From contig CP141140.1 in NCBI GenBank assembly GCA_035235625.1, positions 45,937,351 to 46,001,350 of the forward strand: a stretch of DNA of 64,000 nt, written 5' to 3'. This document shows, in pieces, positions 1 through 11,266 of this stretch; the first letter of the stretch is position 1; every line of letters begins with the position of its first letter. A program made the position numbers and the translations under genes. Source of the stretch: Saururus chinensis. Its lineage: Eukaryota; Streptophyta; Magnoliopsida; Piperales; Saururaceae. The notes under the pieces are model-generated. The model made no database searches. It saw only the letters and a list, made by a program, of their open reading frames with translations, and was not told where the DNA came from.

Positions 1-1190
1 TGACTCTTACAATACAACAAATCAATTTATAAAGTAATTATGAATCAATCACTCACCTTTTCTTGGATTTTCTCTCAAATTCACTAAAACTATTTGAAGG
101 AATTAAACATAAAGCTATCAATTTTGTCTTTTCAAAATATTCTTCCTGCCTTTTCAATTTTGTCCTCTTTAGTTCTTAAAATATTGGTCGAAGTCAGTTT
201 AGGCCATTGACAATTAGTAGGGAACAAACTACTCTTGGAATGACATGTTTCAAGTAACCATAGTATGATCTAATGAAACATTACATTTGGCAATCGATCA
301 TTCTCTTTATTGTTGAAAAACCCTAGAAATTTGATCTATCATTTCAAAAGTGCGATCAATCATTTACTATTTTTTTATTAAAGAAAAATTACTCTAATCG
401 ATCTTTTCCACTGGACAATCAATCGTTCAATGTTCTGCAAAAAATCTAAAAAATCATTCAAGCCCGATCAACCTTTGTTCAAGGATGATCAATCTCTTAT
501 CAACTCTTTTGTGATTTTTGTCTTTTCCATTTATTTTGTTCGTAACACGCATGTTAATTACTTTCTATATAAACATGTGTTTGCGACTTATGTGTTCCCA
601 ATATTTACCTTTTATTCTTCATAACATGTTTGCTCCAATTTTCGAACAATTTGAAATGTAACTCAGCACAACACTAATCTGTTACGAATTTACAAGACTT
701 GAATGCGCACATGAATGGAAAAGGAAAATATTCAAACCATCTTTGTTTTCTTCTTATTGACTTGTGGAGACTTCTTAGGTATATATATGGGTGTTGCGTG
801 CTTCTTATCCCATATAGATATAAGTTTTGGTCCACTAATTTGATAGTTCATGGGAGATTTTGTTGAATTAGTTGGCTAGTTCCCTTTAATTTATTAAACA
901 ATTTGCTCAAGTTAGAATACACTCAACTTTCCTTAGTTACAAATTTTTTTATGACATGTCTACTATGGCAAGTTAGGTTGTTCTTTATGGCTTGACTTTG
1001 TCTAATTAAAGAAGTCATCTTATTTTATTTTATCTGTTATGTGGTCGCTTTCTATGGTTATGACTTTGAACTCAAATTCCAAAGAGGTTCTCTTGTCTTT
1101 GGAGGGTGAACAATATGTGAACTAACCTTCCTAGTTTATATGAGTTACTTTGCCTTCACAAATTTAGTAATTACGTTAGAACTTAAAATA
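1..1190. other. AT-rich sequence without a gene, repeated in copy C
   Basis: No coding region is supported. The stretch matches 42,908-44,100 of copy C almost continuously. It contains scattered GATCAATC/CGATC motifs at about 290-500 that recur around 39,090 and 56,560-56,740, which suggests a common decayed repeat family. The short open frame at 430-624 has no recognisable features. Confidence 0.6.
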
Positions 1191-1760
1191 ATTGTTTTCA
1201 TTGCATCATAATCCCCTTTTATCGCCACTATTTTGTCACATGTACAAAATTCTAACTTATTTCTCTTGCCCTAAATTGAAGGTTTTGACTTTTCTTGAGA
1301 AGCGTTTAAGTCATTACCTATATCTTCAATCTCTTGCAAATATGACACATTGCTTTCTATTTTCCTATGGACTTCAATTCTCTATAAATTTTATCTGTTG
1401 TAGAAGACTAAATTTTTTAAATTTAAATCTACCAAACTTCTCATTTGATGACCTAAGTTTGCTTTCTAGTATCTTGACTTTTCTCTTTCATGCTTTAGTT
1501 TAGCTCTCAAATTTTGATCCTCTTTTTCTAATGATTCTTTACCTTTATCTAATTCCAAATTTGATTTGGATAGTGAGTCCATTGTTTCCTCATTCTTGTT
1601 GACAAATTTCTAAAAAATTTGAACTTTCTTACACTAATCAATGACTTCTTTGAAGAGTTTCCCTTGTTCATCAAGGAAATCCTCTTCATTAGATGGTTTA
1701 CGATCAGATTCAACATTATTTGATCCTGAAGATCCATCTTTTTAAGGGTCATTCATCTTT
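1191..1760 (-). pseudogene. Degenerate retrotransposon gag-like coiled-coil fragment (copy A)
   Basis: Read on the minus strand, this stretch encodes a Glu/Lys/Ser-rich heptad-like sequence (NKNEETMDSLSKSNLEL, then KGKESLEKE and KLKHEREKSR) broken by several stops and frameshifts. Charged helical segments of this type are known from the C-terminal gag region of some plant copia (SIRE-like) elements. The family assignment is an inference; an ordinary coiled-coil pseudogene is possible. The C copy at 44,100-44,412 keeps a longer open stretch but lacks about 250 bp. Confidence 0.4.
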
Positions 1761-1783
1761 ACACTAGCATGTAAGCCAATATC

Positions 1784-1811
1784 TGTAAGGTCCCCGATTT
1801 CGGGCGTTACA
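1784..1811. mobile_element. 28-bp LTR-like micro-insertion with 5-bp target duplication
   Basis: Copy A has 28 extra bases relative to copy C. They begin TGTAAGGTCC and end GGGCGTTACA, flanked by ATATC at 1,779-1,783 and again at 1,812-1,816; copy C has a single ATATC. TG...CA ends, near-palindromic termini and a 5-bp duplication are the marks of an LTR-retrotransposon insertion. The ends resemble gypsy-type LTR termini, such as the GTGACA end near 42,543. The insert is too short to be a normal LTR, so it is best read as an LTR reduced to its two ends. Confidence 0.65.
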
Positions 1812-1899
1812 ATATCATTGCAAGTAATATAATCAAAAACACTAGAGAAAGTTATTGCCATGATATATCAAGTAAACCAAGCGACCAAGTTGAAACGGT

Positions 1900-2430
1900 T
1901 AAAGAGAGTATACACAAATCAAATATACGAAATTTCTATTTAAAACCTCAACTACCATTCAAACCAAGAGGGTCACCACAATACATCTACCTCAAAACTA
2001 AACTTAAGAATTGCAAGATATGGCTTCATGGCACAAGAACTAAGCTACTCCAAAAAATTATCAATCAACCATAGAAATATGCAAACAATTTTATTGTGGA
2101 AACCCAACTAGGAAAATCTATGCAGCCAACCCTTGGATGATTATCTTACGCACTAAGAAGATCTAGAGCTTACAAAGACCTAAACATTATCATAACACTA
2201 GAAGTCCATCCCTAGCTATCCCTTAGCTACCAAAATCCTTCTTGGTACTTTTGACTGTCGTCTTTTGTCTTCTTCTTCCTTAATGCAATCTCCCATGCAA
2301 GTATAAAGCAAAGTCTATTTTGATTTGCTTCATCTTCGACTCTTGTATGTGATGACCTTCTTTGTGTTCTATGGAGTAACACACAACTCACAACTTAAGT
2401 CTTCACTGAGTTTAACTCATGTGTATGTAT
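1900..2430 (-). mobile_element. LTR-like remnant (copy A)
   Basis: A conserved block around 2,090-2,110 (TGTGGAAACCCAACTAGGAA) and the following region with CTAGAAGTCCATCCCTAG recur at 42,635-42,770 and 44,735-44,870 in copy C. On the minus strand it reads as a GGTTTCCACA motif of the kind found in the R/U5 part of plant copia LTRs. Together with the gag-like fragment at 1,191-1,760 it suggests an old minus-strand LTR element. No clean TG/CA boundaries or target duplication could be fixed. Confidence 0.35.
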
Positions 2431-3245
2431 GAAGTAACTAAACAAATCTACCAAGAAGATAAGGCGTAATGACAATTTAACAGTTTCTTATGCCTAAATA
2501 CAAAATATCTAAATGAATAGTAGCCAATGAAAGCACTAACCTTTAAAGTACAGTAGAAAAGAATCGCAAATCTCATCTCACTTTTTATGCCTTTCACTTA
2601 TGTTTTTTGATGTCCAAATACCCCTCATGTAGGCCCCTCAGTTGGTTTAAGTGTGAGAATTTTAATAGGAATCAAATTCTACTATGAATGACCTATTTTA
2701 CATAAAAATGAGTACAACCTATCAATTGCAATAATGCCCAATCAACCATTGCTACAGTATTGCAACAATACCGATTCAAGAATCCCAAAGAATCAATCGC
2801 TACTGTATAGATTAGTTAATAGTTGTCCTACAGTTTCACTATAGAACAAAATGCACAATTCATTCCTTATCGATCCCATTTTAACCCTAATCAATCGCGA
2901 ATGAAATTTTTGCATACTTATGCAATTCTTACTATTTCTTTACTCATTTTTTTTCAATAATCTGATTTTAAAAAGCATACCATTCCTAAGTGTGTGACAC
3001 ATGTGCATGATTCATACTTATTATACTACTGAAATTCAATTGTTTCCATAGGTCTTCCACCTTGAAACCTTCAAAACACAACTGCCTTGATTTTTTATGT
3101 CTTTCAATTCAAAATCTTATTTGATTCATCACAAATCAACTCAGAGTCCATATGACTTAAATATACACATAGAATGGACATAAGTTTGTTTAGGAAAATA
3201 AAGTCAATCTGATACATTGGCACATATGTCTTAACAAATAGAGGA
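2431..3245. other. AT-rich spacer, no gene seen
   Basis: No coding signal. It matches copy C (about 45,060-45,880) throughout and copy B from about 2,840 onward (B 21,258), so the left edge of the B repeat falls inside this spacer. Patches of CAATTGCTA/GCTACAATATTGC at 2,730-2,790 loosely recall the minisatellite at 14.7 kb. Confidence 0.6.
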
Positions 3246-3900
3246 ATGCATGCTAATTACGTGTTTGGAATATTAGTGATTAGTTGCACCCTATGGCAGC
3301 AGTGCCCCTCTGTTACTGAAGATCAGAAGATGTCTATGAAAGAAGTGGATATGCTCTCTTATTTGATGATTCAAAATTTGAAGTTTAAAACCCCAAAGTT
3401 AACAATTGTTAAATGGAATAAACCACTTCTCAACTATTGCAAATTAAATGTGGATGGTTCCTCCAGAATTAACCCCATCTGGGGGTGGAGGTGTTATCAG
3501 AAACTCAAATGGGAGGGTTGCTTTTCTCTATCATCATTGTAATGGCCAAAACACTAACATGGTTGCCGGAGCTAAAGCATTGGTTGGGGGTATTTCCTTT
3601 AATTTCAAGCCCCTTATAGTTGAATGGGATTCGACAATTTGGGTTGATATGATGGTGGGATTACATCTATTTCATGGCCTAATAGGCATTTTGTGGAGAA
3701 AGAAAAACATCAATACAGATCAAATACTTTTTTTTTTCAACATATTTTCTGAGAGGCTAACTTGTTTGTTTATTTCCTGGCTAGAGTAGCTAGTGAAAGC
3801 ATGGTGTCCTTGATTTCTTGGCACATTCCTTTAGAGTATCATACCTTGACAGGCATTGTTGTGCTTGACTCTTCTAGCCTGCCTAATGTTGGATGCAAAT
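3246..3900 (+). pseudogene. LINE-type RNase H domain remnant (copy A)
   Basis: The plus strand encodes KLNVDGSSRINP, then after a frameshift GGGGVIRNSNGRVAFLYHH and AGAKALVGGI, and finally ANLFVYFLARVASES and LDSSSLPNVGCK. This order matches the plant non-LTR/RNase H fold: the first catalytic Asp in NVDG, then GGGGVIR, then the A-A-L helix, then the SDS-equivalent strand, here decayed to VEWDST. The domain normally removes RNA from RNA:DNA hybrids at the end of LINE polyproteins. Upstream RT and endonuclease regions are absent, and an 8-bp loss relative to copy B causes the frameshift. It is a dead 5'-truncated copy shared by all three repeat copies. Confidence 0.7.
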
Positions 3901-4954
3901 AATGCTATTTTTTGTTCTTTGTTCTGATATTGGTCTTAGTCCAACACTTCTTTGTAATTTTTCTTCAATAATCTACTCGTTAGGGTCTGCCTAACCCCAC
4001 ACCTATTGGTGGTTTTTTTTTTTAAAAAAAAATCTTCCTAAATTTGACTTTGCCCCATGAAATTTCGAAAAGATGGTTATTTGACACAGATTTTTTTGTG
4101 TGTAGTTGTGAAGTGCAAGTTGTACTGTACTTTTTATTATTTGTATTTTAGCTTGATGTTTTTGTGCAAAATAATTAAAATGTCAATATATGACTCCATT
4201 TTTACTCTATATTAACTGAAAATCAATTCCACCCAATTATTTTTTGAACCAGTTGAAGCCTTGCATCTTAAAATATTAGTCACATGCATGGTTTGAGGCA
4301 TAGTGACAAAGTTCGTTGAAATTTTTCAAAATTTTCCAAAAAAACACCAAAATAGTCCTTGAGAGAAATTCTTACTGAAATTTTCAACCCCAAATTTATT
4401 GGCATTTCAGCTTTGTCCCAATGCTTCTTTGTTTTCAAGTCGTTTTAACTGGGCCTTTGAAAGGGGTTTTATTAATAAGTTAATTATTGGGTCTCACAGT
4501 ACCGATTGAAGCTTACTTATGACCCTTCATGCAACCCTCTCAGTCAAGCTTTCCTCCAAAAGTTTACAAATTGAAACAAAGTGACTCTTGGCTGAATTAA
4601 AGTTGAGCACTGAACTTGTCACTTGAATTTTCAAATACACCGTTGTTGAAAATATTTTCCCAATTATCGACTTCTAGTATGATATCATAATTGTCTTCAT
4701 CATTTATCTTAAGGCCAATGAGTTTTCGAACCTATTAACAAGATCAAATCTTTTTTCTTGTGCCCTTGATTGGTTACATAAAAAAAATACTGGTTTGGAT
4801 AAACCAAACACATCTGGCCAGCTCGTAGAACTTAACCTATTGTCTTTGAAATATTTTTATTAGTACATCGGCGAATAGTGAAGAAAACAGGAACATAATC
4901 CAAAATTTTGACCCTTAATGATTATTATAATTATTTTCAATTATAAGGAAAAAC
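3901..4954. other. AT-rich flank left of copia A, no gene seen
   Basis: The first part contains a T-rich then A-rich stretch (4,010-4,030) that may mark the LINE 3' tail. The rest has no coding signal. It is matched by 22,531-23,353 in B, where the last 200 bp are deleted, and by 46,495-47,530 in C. It ends at the target duplication AAAAC (4,950-4,954) of the copia element. Confidence 0.55.
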
Positions 4955-5350
4955 TGATAGAACATAATACAAGGCTTTAGGCATACTTGTATCCATTAGA
5001 ACCTTCAATGAAGCTTAATCCCCTTGTTGAAGCCTTGTCTCTGCTAATCTTCTTCATAATCACAATGAGTTTCTAGTTTAGAACCTGACTAAGAGTAATC
5101 TCACTTAAAGCACTGAATTAGGATGGCTAATGGTATATTTATAACTAAACCAGGACACAATTGTTAAGAACCCTAAAATCCTGACTGTCCATCCATAGAC
5201 CATCAAATAGTTCAAATTTGCCACTTAAAACCACAACTTAATGGGTATTTAGACTTAGGCCCATTACCCAAACAGTTTTTAAAGCCCAAAAAAGTGTCAA
5301 TTGAGACAGCTGGGCAACTTGATGTTTTTAATATAAAAACAAGCCCAACA
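4955..5350 (-). repeat. 3' LTR of copia A
   Basis: About 396 bp. On the minus strand it starts TGTTGGGC and ends TTCTATCA, giving the canonical TG...CA ends. It aligns with the right LTR over its whole length. It carries the diagnostic CCAGGACA (near 5,148) seen in the left LTRs of B and C but not in the right LTRs. Confidence 0.92.
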
Positions 5351-5364
5351 TTCTCCCACTTAGC
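5351..5364 (-). other. Polypurine tract of copia A
   Basis: On the minus strand the bases directly before the 3' LTR read GCTAAGTGGGAGAA. A purine run ending at the LTR is the plus-strand primer site of LTR retroelements, and AAGTGGGAGA is typical for plant copia elements. The same tract is next to the left LTR in B (from 23,552) and C (from 47,927). Confidence 0.8.
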
Positions 5365-6113
5365 ATGACTTCTCAATTGAGCTATAGAAAATATAAAATT
5401 TCCCACTTGGCTCAATTAAACTAAATTTAAGAAAAATAATTTAGTTAAAAAATAACCAAGTGGGTAATGGGAAACTTTAAAATCACTTTCATATGCGCAT
5501 ATAACTTTTGAAAAAATAATACCCTTCGAACAATATGTGGTAACTTTATGCTCTTTTAAAATGTTATAATTGCATGAATCAAGGCAGTTATATCCTCATA
5601 GGAGAATATTTTCTTCCATGTATCACAATGCAACTAATTCATTCTGTTTGAGTGCTACATGTGGCAAAATTTATTTCTAAGTGAAGGCATGCTACCACTC
5701 ATTTTGCAAATATTGTCTCATACTTAAGTGGACAAAAAATGAAACAACACGAAAATAGAAACTGTAACTGCTATGATAAATGAGTAAAGTGCAGAAGTAC
5801 ATAAGCAAAATTAAATGCACGATGATCTAATAAGATCCATATGACTCTTAAACAGAGAAGGGGGTAAACCCTTGGTCATTATCTATATGCACAATAACAA
5901 TTGTCCCTTCTTTAGCACGATCCAAACAACAAGATACTTAATGTCAATGTGCTTACTCCGACTTCCACTATTGTTGTTCTTCATGAAGAACATATCAACA
6001 CTATTATCACACAACATATTTAATGGCCTAGATATGGAATCCATAATAGTAAGTCATGTGACAAAGTTCATCAGCCAAGTAGCATGTGACGTGCCCTCAT
6101 AACAAGCAACAAA
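5365..6113 (-). other. RNase H tail and 3' untranslated part of copia A
   Basis: The minus strand from 6,113 down to about 5,870 is the decayed end of RNase H: B still encodes MDSISRPLNMFYDNS and KHINIKYLVVQDRVKE in the equivalent place. A has lost a few dozen bases near 5,875 that are present in B at 24,086-24,118. The rest, to the purine tract, is noncoding. Confidence 0.6.
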
Positions 6114-8182
6114 CTATGCCTCTGTAGTTGACGACAGTGTAAGGGTTTGGCTAATACTTTTCCAAGAGACAGCATCACCTGCCAAAAGGAAAATATAACT
6201 TCTTTTATCTAAGGTGAATCCTTCAGGCAGAGTCATATACACCTCCTCAAGATCCCTATTCAAGAATGTAGTCTTGACATCCATTTGATGCAACTCCAAG
6301 TCAAAATGAGCTACAAGAGCCAAGATAACTCTCAATGAATCCTTCGTTGAAATTGGAGATAAGGTTTTATTGTAGTCAACACAATCTTTCTAAAGAAAAC
6401 CATTAGCTACAAGTCGCGCCTTATATTTGTTAATGTTGCTAGATGGATCAAATTTAGTCTTATAGAACCATTTACGGCCAAAAGTCCTGGAGCCCTATGG
6501 TAACTCTACGAGATCCTAAACTTGATTATCAACCATAGATTTCATCTCATCCTGCATGGCATCATACAATTTACTAGAGTTATCTCCAGTCATGGCCTAT
6601 GAATATGTAAAAGGATCCTGAATAAGTCCAACATTCTCATCAAACTCCTGGAGGTATACAACATAGTCAGAAGGGAGTTCAGGTTTCCTTTCTCTTGAGG
6701 ACCTTCGAAGTCCTATCTGATCAACAGACAGAGGTGCCTGTACAATAGGAACTTCAGCAACTTATTCCTGAGGGGATAGTAAAGGGATGACAGTCTGTTC
6801 TGGAATCACCATAGGCGATACAACATCTGATCCTCCACCAGTTGTGGGTAGAACAATTGGAACTAGTATTTCTGCATACACAATGTGTTTTACAGAAATT
6901 ACTCCAACTAAGTTTCCATACGCAAGAAAACGTGCATTTCGTTCTTTGACTACTGTTGGGGTGTGAGATGAACAATAAAACCTATAACCCTTAGACCTTT
7001 TTGCGTAGCCAATGAAAAAACCACTGACAGTCTTAGCGTCAAGCTTCTTCTCAAGTTGATTGTACACCCTAACCTCAAAAGGACAACCCCAAATGTGTAC
7101 ATGATCTAAACTAGGTTTCCATCCATTCCATAGTTCAAATGGTGTTTTAGGAACAGATATAGATGAAACTCAATTTAAAATATAAACGGCTGTCTTTAAG
7201 GCTTCACTCCACATATTGAGAGGATAAGAAGAGTTACATATTATACTTCTCACCACATAGATCAAAGTGAAATTCTTTCTTACAACAATACTATTTTGTT
7301 GTGGTGTGCCTGAGACTGTATATTGTGCAACAATACCATATTCCTTCAGGAACTACGCAAATGGTCCGAGTTTTCGTCCACTCTCGATGTACCTACCACA
7401 GTATTCCCCTCTTTTGTCGGATCTAACAATTTTGATACTAAAGTCAGATTGTTTCTCTACCTCTTCCTTATATGTCTTTAAAGCATTAAATATTTCAGAC
7501 TTTTCATTTAAGAGATAAAGATGCATATATCGGGTATGATCATCTATAAAGGTAATGAAATACCTTTGACCATTTAGACAAAGAGTACTAAACCTTCCAC
7601 AGATATCAATGTGTATGGTGCCTAATTTCTCATCATACCTCTTAGTACCTTAAGAAGACTTGTTAGTCTGCTTTCCCTTTATGCAGTCTATACATTTCTC
7701 AAGATCAGTAAAGTCAAGAGATTTTAAAACTCATTCTCTCACTAATCATTTTAAGCTGTCAATGAAGATATGCCCCTATCACCCGTGCCATAACATCGAG
7801 GAATTCTTTTTAATAACACTTCCTTGCACATACTTCATAGAGGAATTCTTTTTAATAACACTTCCTTGCACATACTTCATAGATTGTTCAAAGAAAACAT
7901 GCAAAGAGAGACAATATAATCCATCTATCAAAGAACCAGAGCTAATGGTAACTGAATCTTTAATAATCAGAAATGAGGAATTCATAAACTGAAAATTAAA
8001 GTCGTGAGGCACTAATCTTGATACAGAAACTAAGTTCCTAGAAAAACATGAAATATAAAAAGCTCTCTCTAAATCTAAGGTGTATCTTGTATGGAGAACA
8101 AGTCTATATGTTCCCACACGTTATACATTCAAACACATCTTATCTCCGGAATAGATGTTGTGCTCCCCATAATTTGGTTTCC
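6114..8182 (-). pseudogene. Copia pol remnant, copy A: protease end, integrase, RT start fused to RNase H
   Basis: Read from 8,182 downward: a pre-integrase stretch (LVPHDFNFQFMNSSFLIIKD), the integrase zinc finger region, the integrase core with RSDKRGEYCGRY (second catalytic Asp kept) followed by a stop, QYTVSGTPQQN, then the integrase C-terminal KKLDAKTVSGFFIGYAKRS. RT begins (NQVWDLVE-type, HQMDVKTTFLNRDLEEVYM, LPEGF) and jumps straight to the RNase H sequence YIFLLAGDAVSWKS. The whole YxDD catalytic core of RT is therefore missing. Several frameshifts and stops are present. The same PEGF-to-YIFL junction is found in B and C, so the deletion predates the triplication. No product can be active. 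Confidence 0.85.
7799..7882. repeat. Exact 42-bp tandem duplication private to copy A
   Basis: The 42 bases at 7,799-7,840 are repeated exactly at 7,841-7,882. In the pol frame this doubles a 14-residue stretch MKYVQGSVIKKNSS just before the integrase zinc finger. Copy B has a single unit. Since 42 is a multiple of three, the frame is kept. Confidence 0.9.
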
Positions 8183-9075
8183 TTAAACATATAAACCCTC
8201 CATGACAGTAGAAACATGGACTGTAGAACCAAAGTAAATCCAAGATATGTTATTATGATGAGAATCAACATAATTAGATTCATAACACACTAAAGACATG
8301 AAATTACCTCCTTTTTTGGCAAGCCACTTCTGATATTTAGGGCAATCTTTTTTCATATATCCATTCTTTTTGCAGAAAAAATATTTTGTTTCCTTGGTGA
8401 TGCTAGTAGACTTCATTGGCACACCTTTACCAGCTTTCTTCTTTGGAGCACTATGATTTCCCTTATTCTGTCCTTTATAAGAAACAATATGAATACTTTC
8501 TAGCTTCTCTTGCTTAAGTCTCTCCTCTTCCTGTACATACATACTCAAAAGGTCATTGACTGACCATTGAGTATTATCTGTGTTGTAAGAGATATTAAAT
8601 GGCCCATTTTGTGCAGACAAGGAGTTCATAATAAAGTGGACTAAGAAGGTGTCATCAATCTTTATTTGCATGTCATTCAACAGGTTAGCAATATCATGCA
8701 TCAACATAATATGCTTTCTCACCCCTTTGTTATATGTTAGCCTCTTGGATGACAACTTAGACATTAAGGTGCTGGCCAAGGCTTTATGAGAACTCTTAAA
8801 TTGAACTTCAATAGCTTTCAAAGATTCTTGAAATGTAGCGCATTCTGGGATCGATCCCCTAATGATTTTATTTACGTAAGACTTCATGAGCATCATGCTT
8901 AAGCAGTTAGACCGCTCCCACTTTTTGAAAGATGCTACCTCACTTGGTGTACTTATTTCCATAGGAGTGGTGGGTGCATCCATATGAAATGCCAAATCTA
9001 AGTCCATGCACCCTAATAATAAACGAATGTTTTCTTTCTAATCCGAAAAATTGTCCCCATATAATAATAGAAGGT
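8183..9075 (-). pseudogene. Copia gag and start of protease, copy A
   Basis: An open frame of 274 codons runs from 9,007 to 8,183. It begins MDLDLAFHMDAPTTP, continues with the UBN2/gag-like helical domain (WERSNCLSMMLMKS, then KALASTLMSKLSS), and a zinc knuckle near residues 208-221, FFCKKNGYMKKDC, in which the first Cys is Tyr and the His is Tyr. It ends with the protease motif, here WIYFGSTVHVS, where the expected catalytic Asp is Tyr; C keeps WxIDSSST and B keeps WIDYGST. The true gag start lies further upstream: copy B reads LYGDNFTDWKEKI there, whereas in A the Trp codon of that motif is a stop. Gag normally packages element RNA; this one is inactive. Confidence 0.85.
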
Positions 9076-10855
9076 GTTGATTAGGGTCAGAAATAAAAGA
9101 TGGATAAGCTGCAATAAAAGATTAAATGTATGCAAACATTAATAAAGGCAAGAAACAATAATATAAGTATAAAATAGTCAATGCTAAAATCATTTAGTAA
9201 AATTAAAAACCTCCATTTGCACAAAGGTTGCAAATTGCATAGAAACAAATGTTCATGATAAGGCTAGTGGGTTATACACAAAACATTACAAGAAAATCCC
9301 TCACCTTTGGGAGTAGGGATTCACCCATGTTAAAATATATAACCCTCTACCCTATCCTCATTATGTGACTCTACCTACTACCTCCCTTTAGGGCCGGATG
9401 GTAATCTTTATCACATAATCAAAATTTGATGACAACACAATATTTTTAATATATGTGAATCTATGTACCCTATGGTAGCATTCTATATGATTCACACGTT
9501 GACAAATAACTTAGGATGCTTTGGCCACTCTTAAGTCATGTCAACAGACATGGGAATTGAATTTGTGCTAATCACCTTTTCAAATAACAAAATAAATGCA
9601 ATTAATTATCAAATAATCATACAAATATCTATATACAAAATTGACAAGGGCCTTATTGTCAATTTTTTCATCGGGCTTTTGGGACTCTGCTAGGGGTTCC
9701 ATCACCACACACCACAATGAAAAATATACTCCAAAGTCCATGTACAGTCCTCTAAAAAAAATTGCACAAGTTGGAATCTTTAGGACCCTAAAGTAGAAAA
9801 TTGTACTTTGATTCTTCATGTTTGCATCCGCCTCCAGACGTGGTCCTTGAATGCTAGTGTCGCTTACAATTAGTATAATGTACACTCTCTCAAAATTACA
9901 TAAGTGGTGCGCTCAATAATTTTAAAAAAGGTTGAAAGAACATATGATTGCAATATATTCCTCTAGCCAGCCCATAACAATAATAAAGCCTTGACATAAT
10001 AATTAAAACACATCCATAATTCCACATGCAATCACAACCGTATAAAAAAAATTCCAAAAAAGGATTTTTTTCACTCGGAAGTGGGTCAAACCGGGTCAAC
10101 TGACCCGGTTTGAGCGTTTGGGTTAGGAGTGACCCACAGCGCAGGTCAACAATGACCCGCATGGGGGTGTCTGGGCTGACCCACGTGGGCGGGTCTAAAG
10201 ACGACCCACCTACGCGGGTCATCTTCAACCTCTCGCCATGGTGAGAGGTCTCTGACCATGCCTGTGAGCATCCTCCCTCCGTCGATGGATGAAGCCCGCC
10301 GACAACATAGAACACCGGGAAAAATTCCGCCCAATGACGGCGATGTCAGATCCGGCGACAAAACAGAGCACGATGGTAAAAAAGGAGCAGATCAGAAAGC
10401 GCAAAGTGAAAGAGAAATAATCCAGCTACTGTGCGACGCTCGCCGGTAGCCCAGGAGGCTGGAAATTGATCCGCTCAATGGCATTTGTTCTCCCAATTAC
10501 AAGCATCAACGTCCGGCGGCGGCAGAGCTGATTCAAGACAGTAAAAAGCTACCATAAAAATGAGTCTCAATGAGCGGCGGCTGGCTAGATCCGAGTCCCA
10601 GTAAGATGACTGTCCTGGCCAGTGCTTGACGGATCGTATGGCAACGGCAGGAGGCCCACAACGGTCGTAAAAAAATGAACTTTATAGCCATACGGACTAT
10701 TTACACGACCAATTTTTTTTTCTTAACAGTCCGAGTCGAGCCAGCCGTCTAGCAGCCGACGACTGTGTTCAGTGATTCCGGCTAGAACCCACAACCTACC
10801 GACAGCGGAATCTACTACAGCCGACAGGTCTCCGGTGGTCGTCAAAATTAAAAAA
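9076..10855 (-). other. Long 5' leader of copia A with GC-rich GACCC/GGGTC cluster
   Basis: About 1.8 kb separates the gag start from the primer-binding site, long for a copia element, and the same leader exists in B and C. From 10,078 to 10,250 it holds many GGGTC and GACCC pentamers in both orientations and could fold strongly. The open frames at 10,146-10,361 and at the equivalent places in B and C share a phrase like LSPDLTSP and IFPGVL, but the rest is not conserved, so I treat them as noncoding leader. Confidence 0.6.
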
Positions 10856-10867
10856 GCCTCGATACCA
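10856..10867 (-). other. Primer-binding site (initiator tRNA-Met type) of copia A
   Basis: Two bases inside the 5' LTR the minus strand reads TGGTATCGAGGC, close to the TGGTATCAGAGC complement of the plant initiator Met tRNA 3' end that primes most copia elements. B (28,984-28,995) and C (52,704-52,715) carry more decayed versions at the same place. Confidence 0.8.
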
Positions 10868-10869
10868 AT

Positions 10870-11266
10870 TGATAGAACATAATACAAGGTTTTAGGCATA
10901 CTTGTACCCATTAGAACATTCAATGAAGCTTAATCCCCTTGTTGATGCCTTGTCTCTGCTAATCTGCTTCAGAATCACAATGAGTTTCTGGTTTAGAACT
11001 TAACTGAGAGTAATCCCGCTTAAAGCACCAAATTAGGATAGAAAATAGTGTATTTATAACTAAACGAGGATACTATTGTTAAGAACCGTAAAATCCTAAC
11101 CGTCTATCCATAGGTCATTCAATGGTTCAGATTTATTACTTAAATCTATAACTTAATGGGTATTCAAACTCAAGTTCATTACGTAGACAGTTTTAAAAGT
11201 TCAAAATTATATTAATTGAGACAGTTGGGTCATTTGATGTTTTTAATATAAAATTAAAACCCAACA
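10870..11266 (-). repeat. 5' LTR of copia A
   Basis: 397 bp, TG...CA ends on the minus strand, followed on the plus strand by the target duplication AAAAC. The interior TATTTATAACTAAACGAGGAT (near 11,050-11,070) includes a TATA-like element on the minus strand (TTATAAATA) that may have served as promoter. Confidence 0.9.

Larger units (their letters stand above)
4955..11266 (-). mobile_element. Ty1/copia LTR retrotransposon, copy A (6.3 kb, complete ends)
   Basis: Two direct LTRs (4,955-5,350 and 10,870-11,266) enclose minus-strand gag, protease, integrase and RT/RNase H remnants in copia order (integrase before RT). The flanks carry the same 5-bp duplication AAAAC (4,950-4,954 and 11,267-11,271). 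The primer-binding site lies just inside the right LTR and a purine tract just inside the left. The element is non-autonomous: the core of RT is missing and gag, protease and integrase carry inactivating changes. LTRs differ at many sites (roughly one in seven by eye), so the insertion is old. The same insertion, at the same site, is present in copies B and C. Confidence 0.92.
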
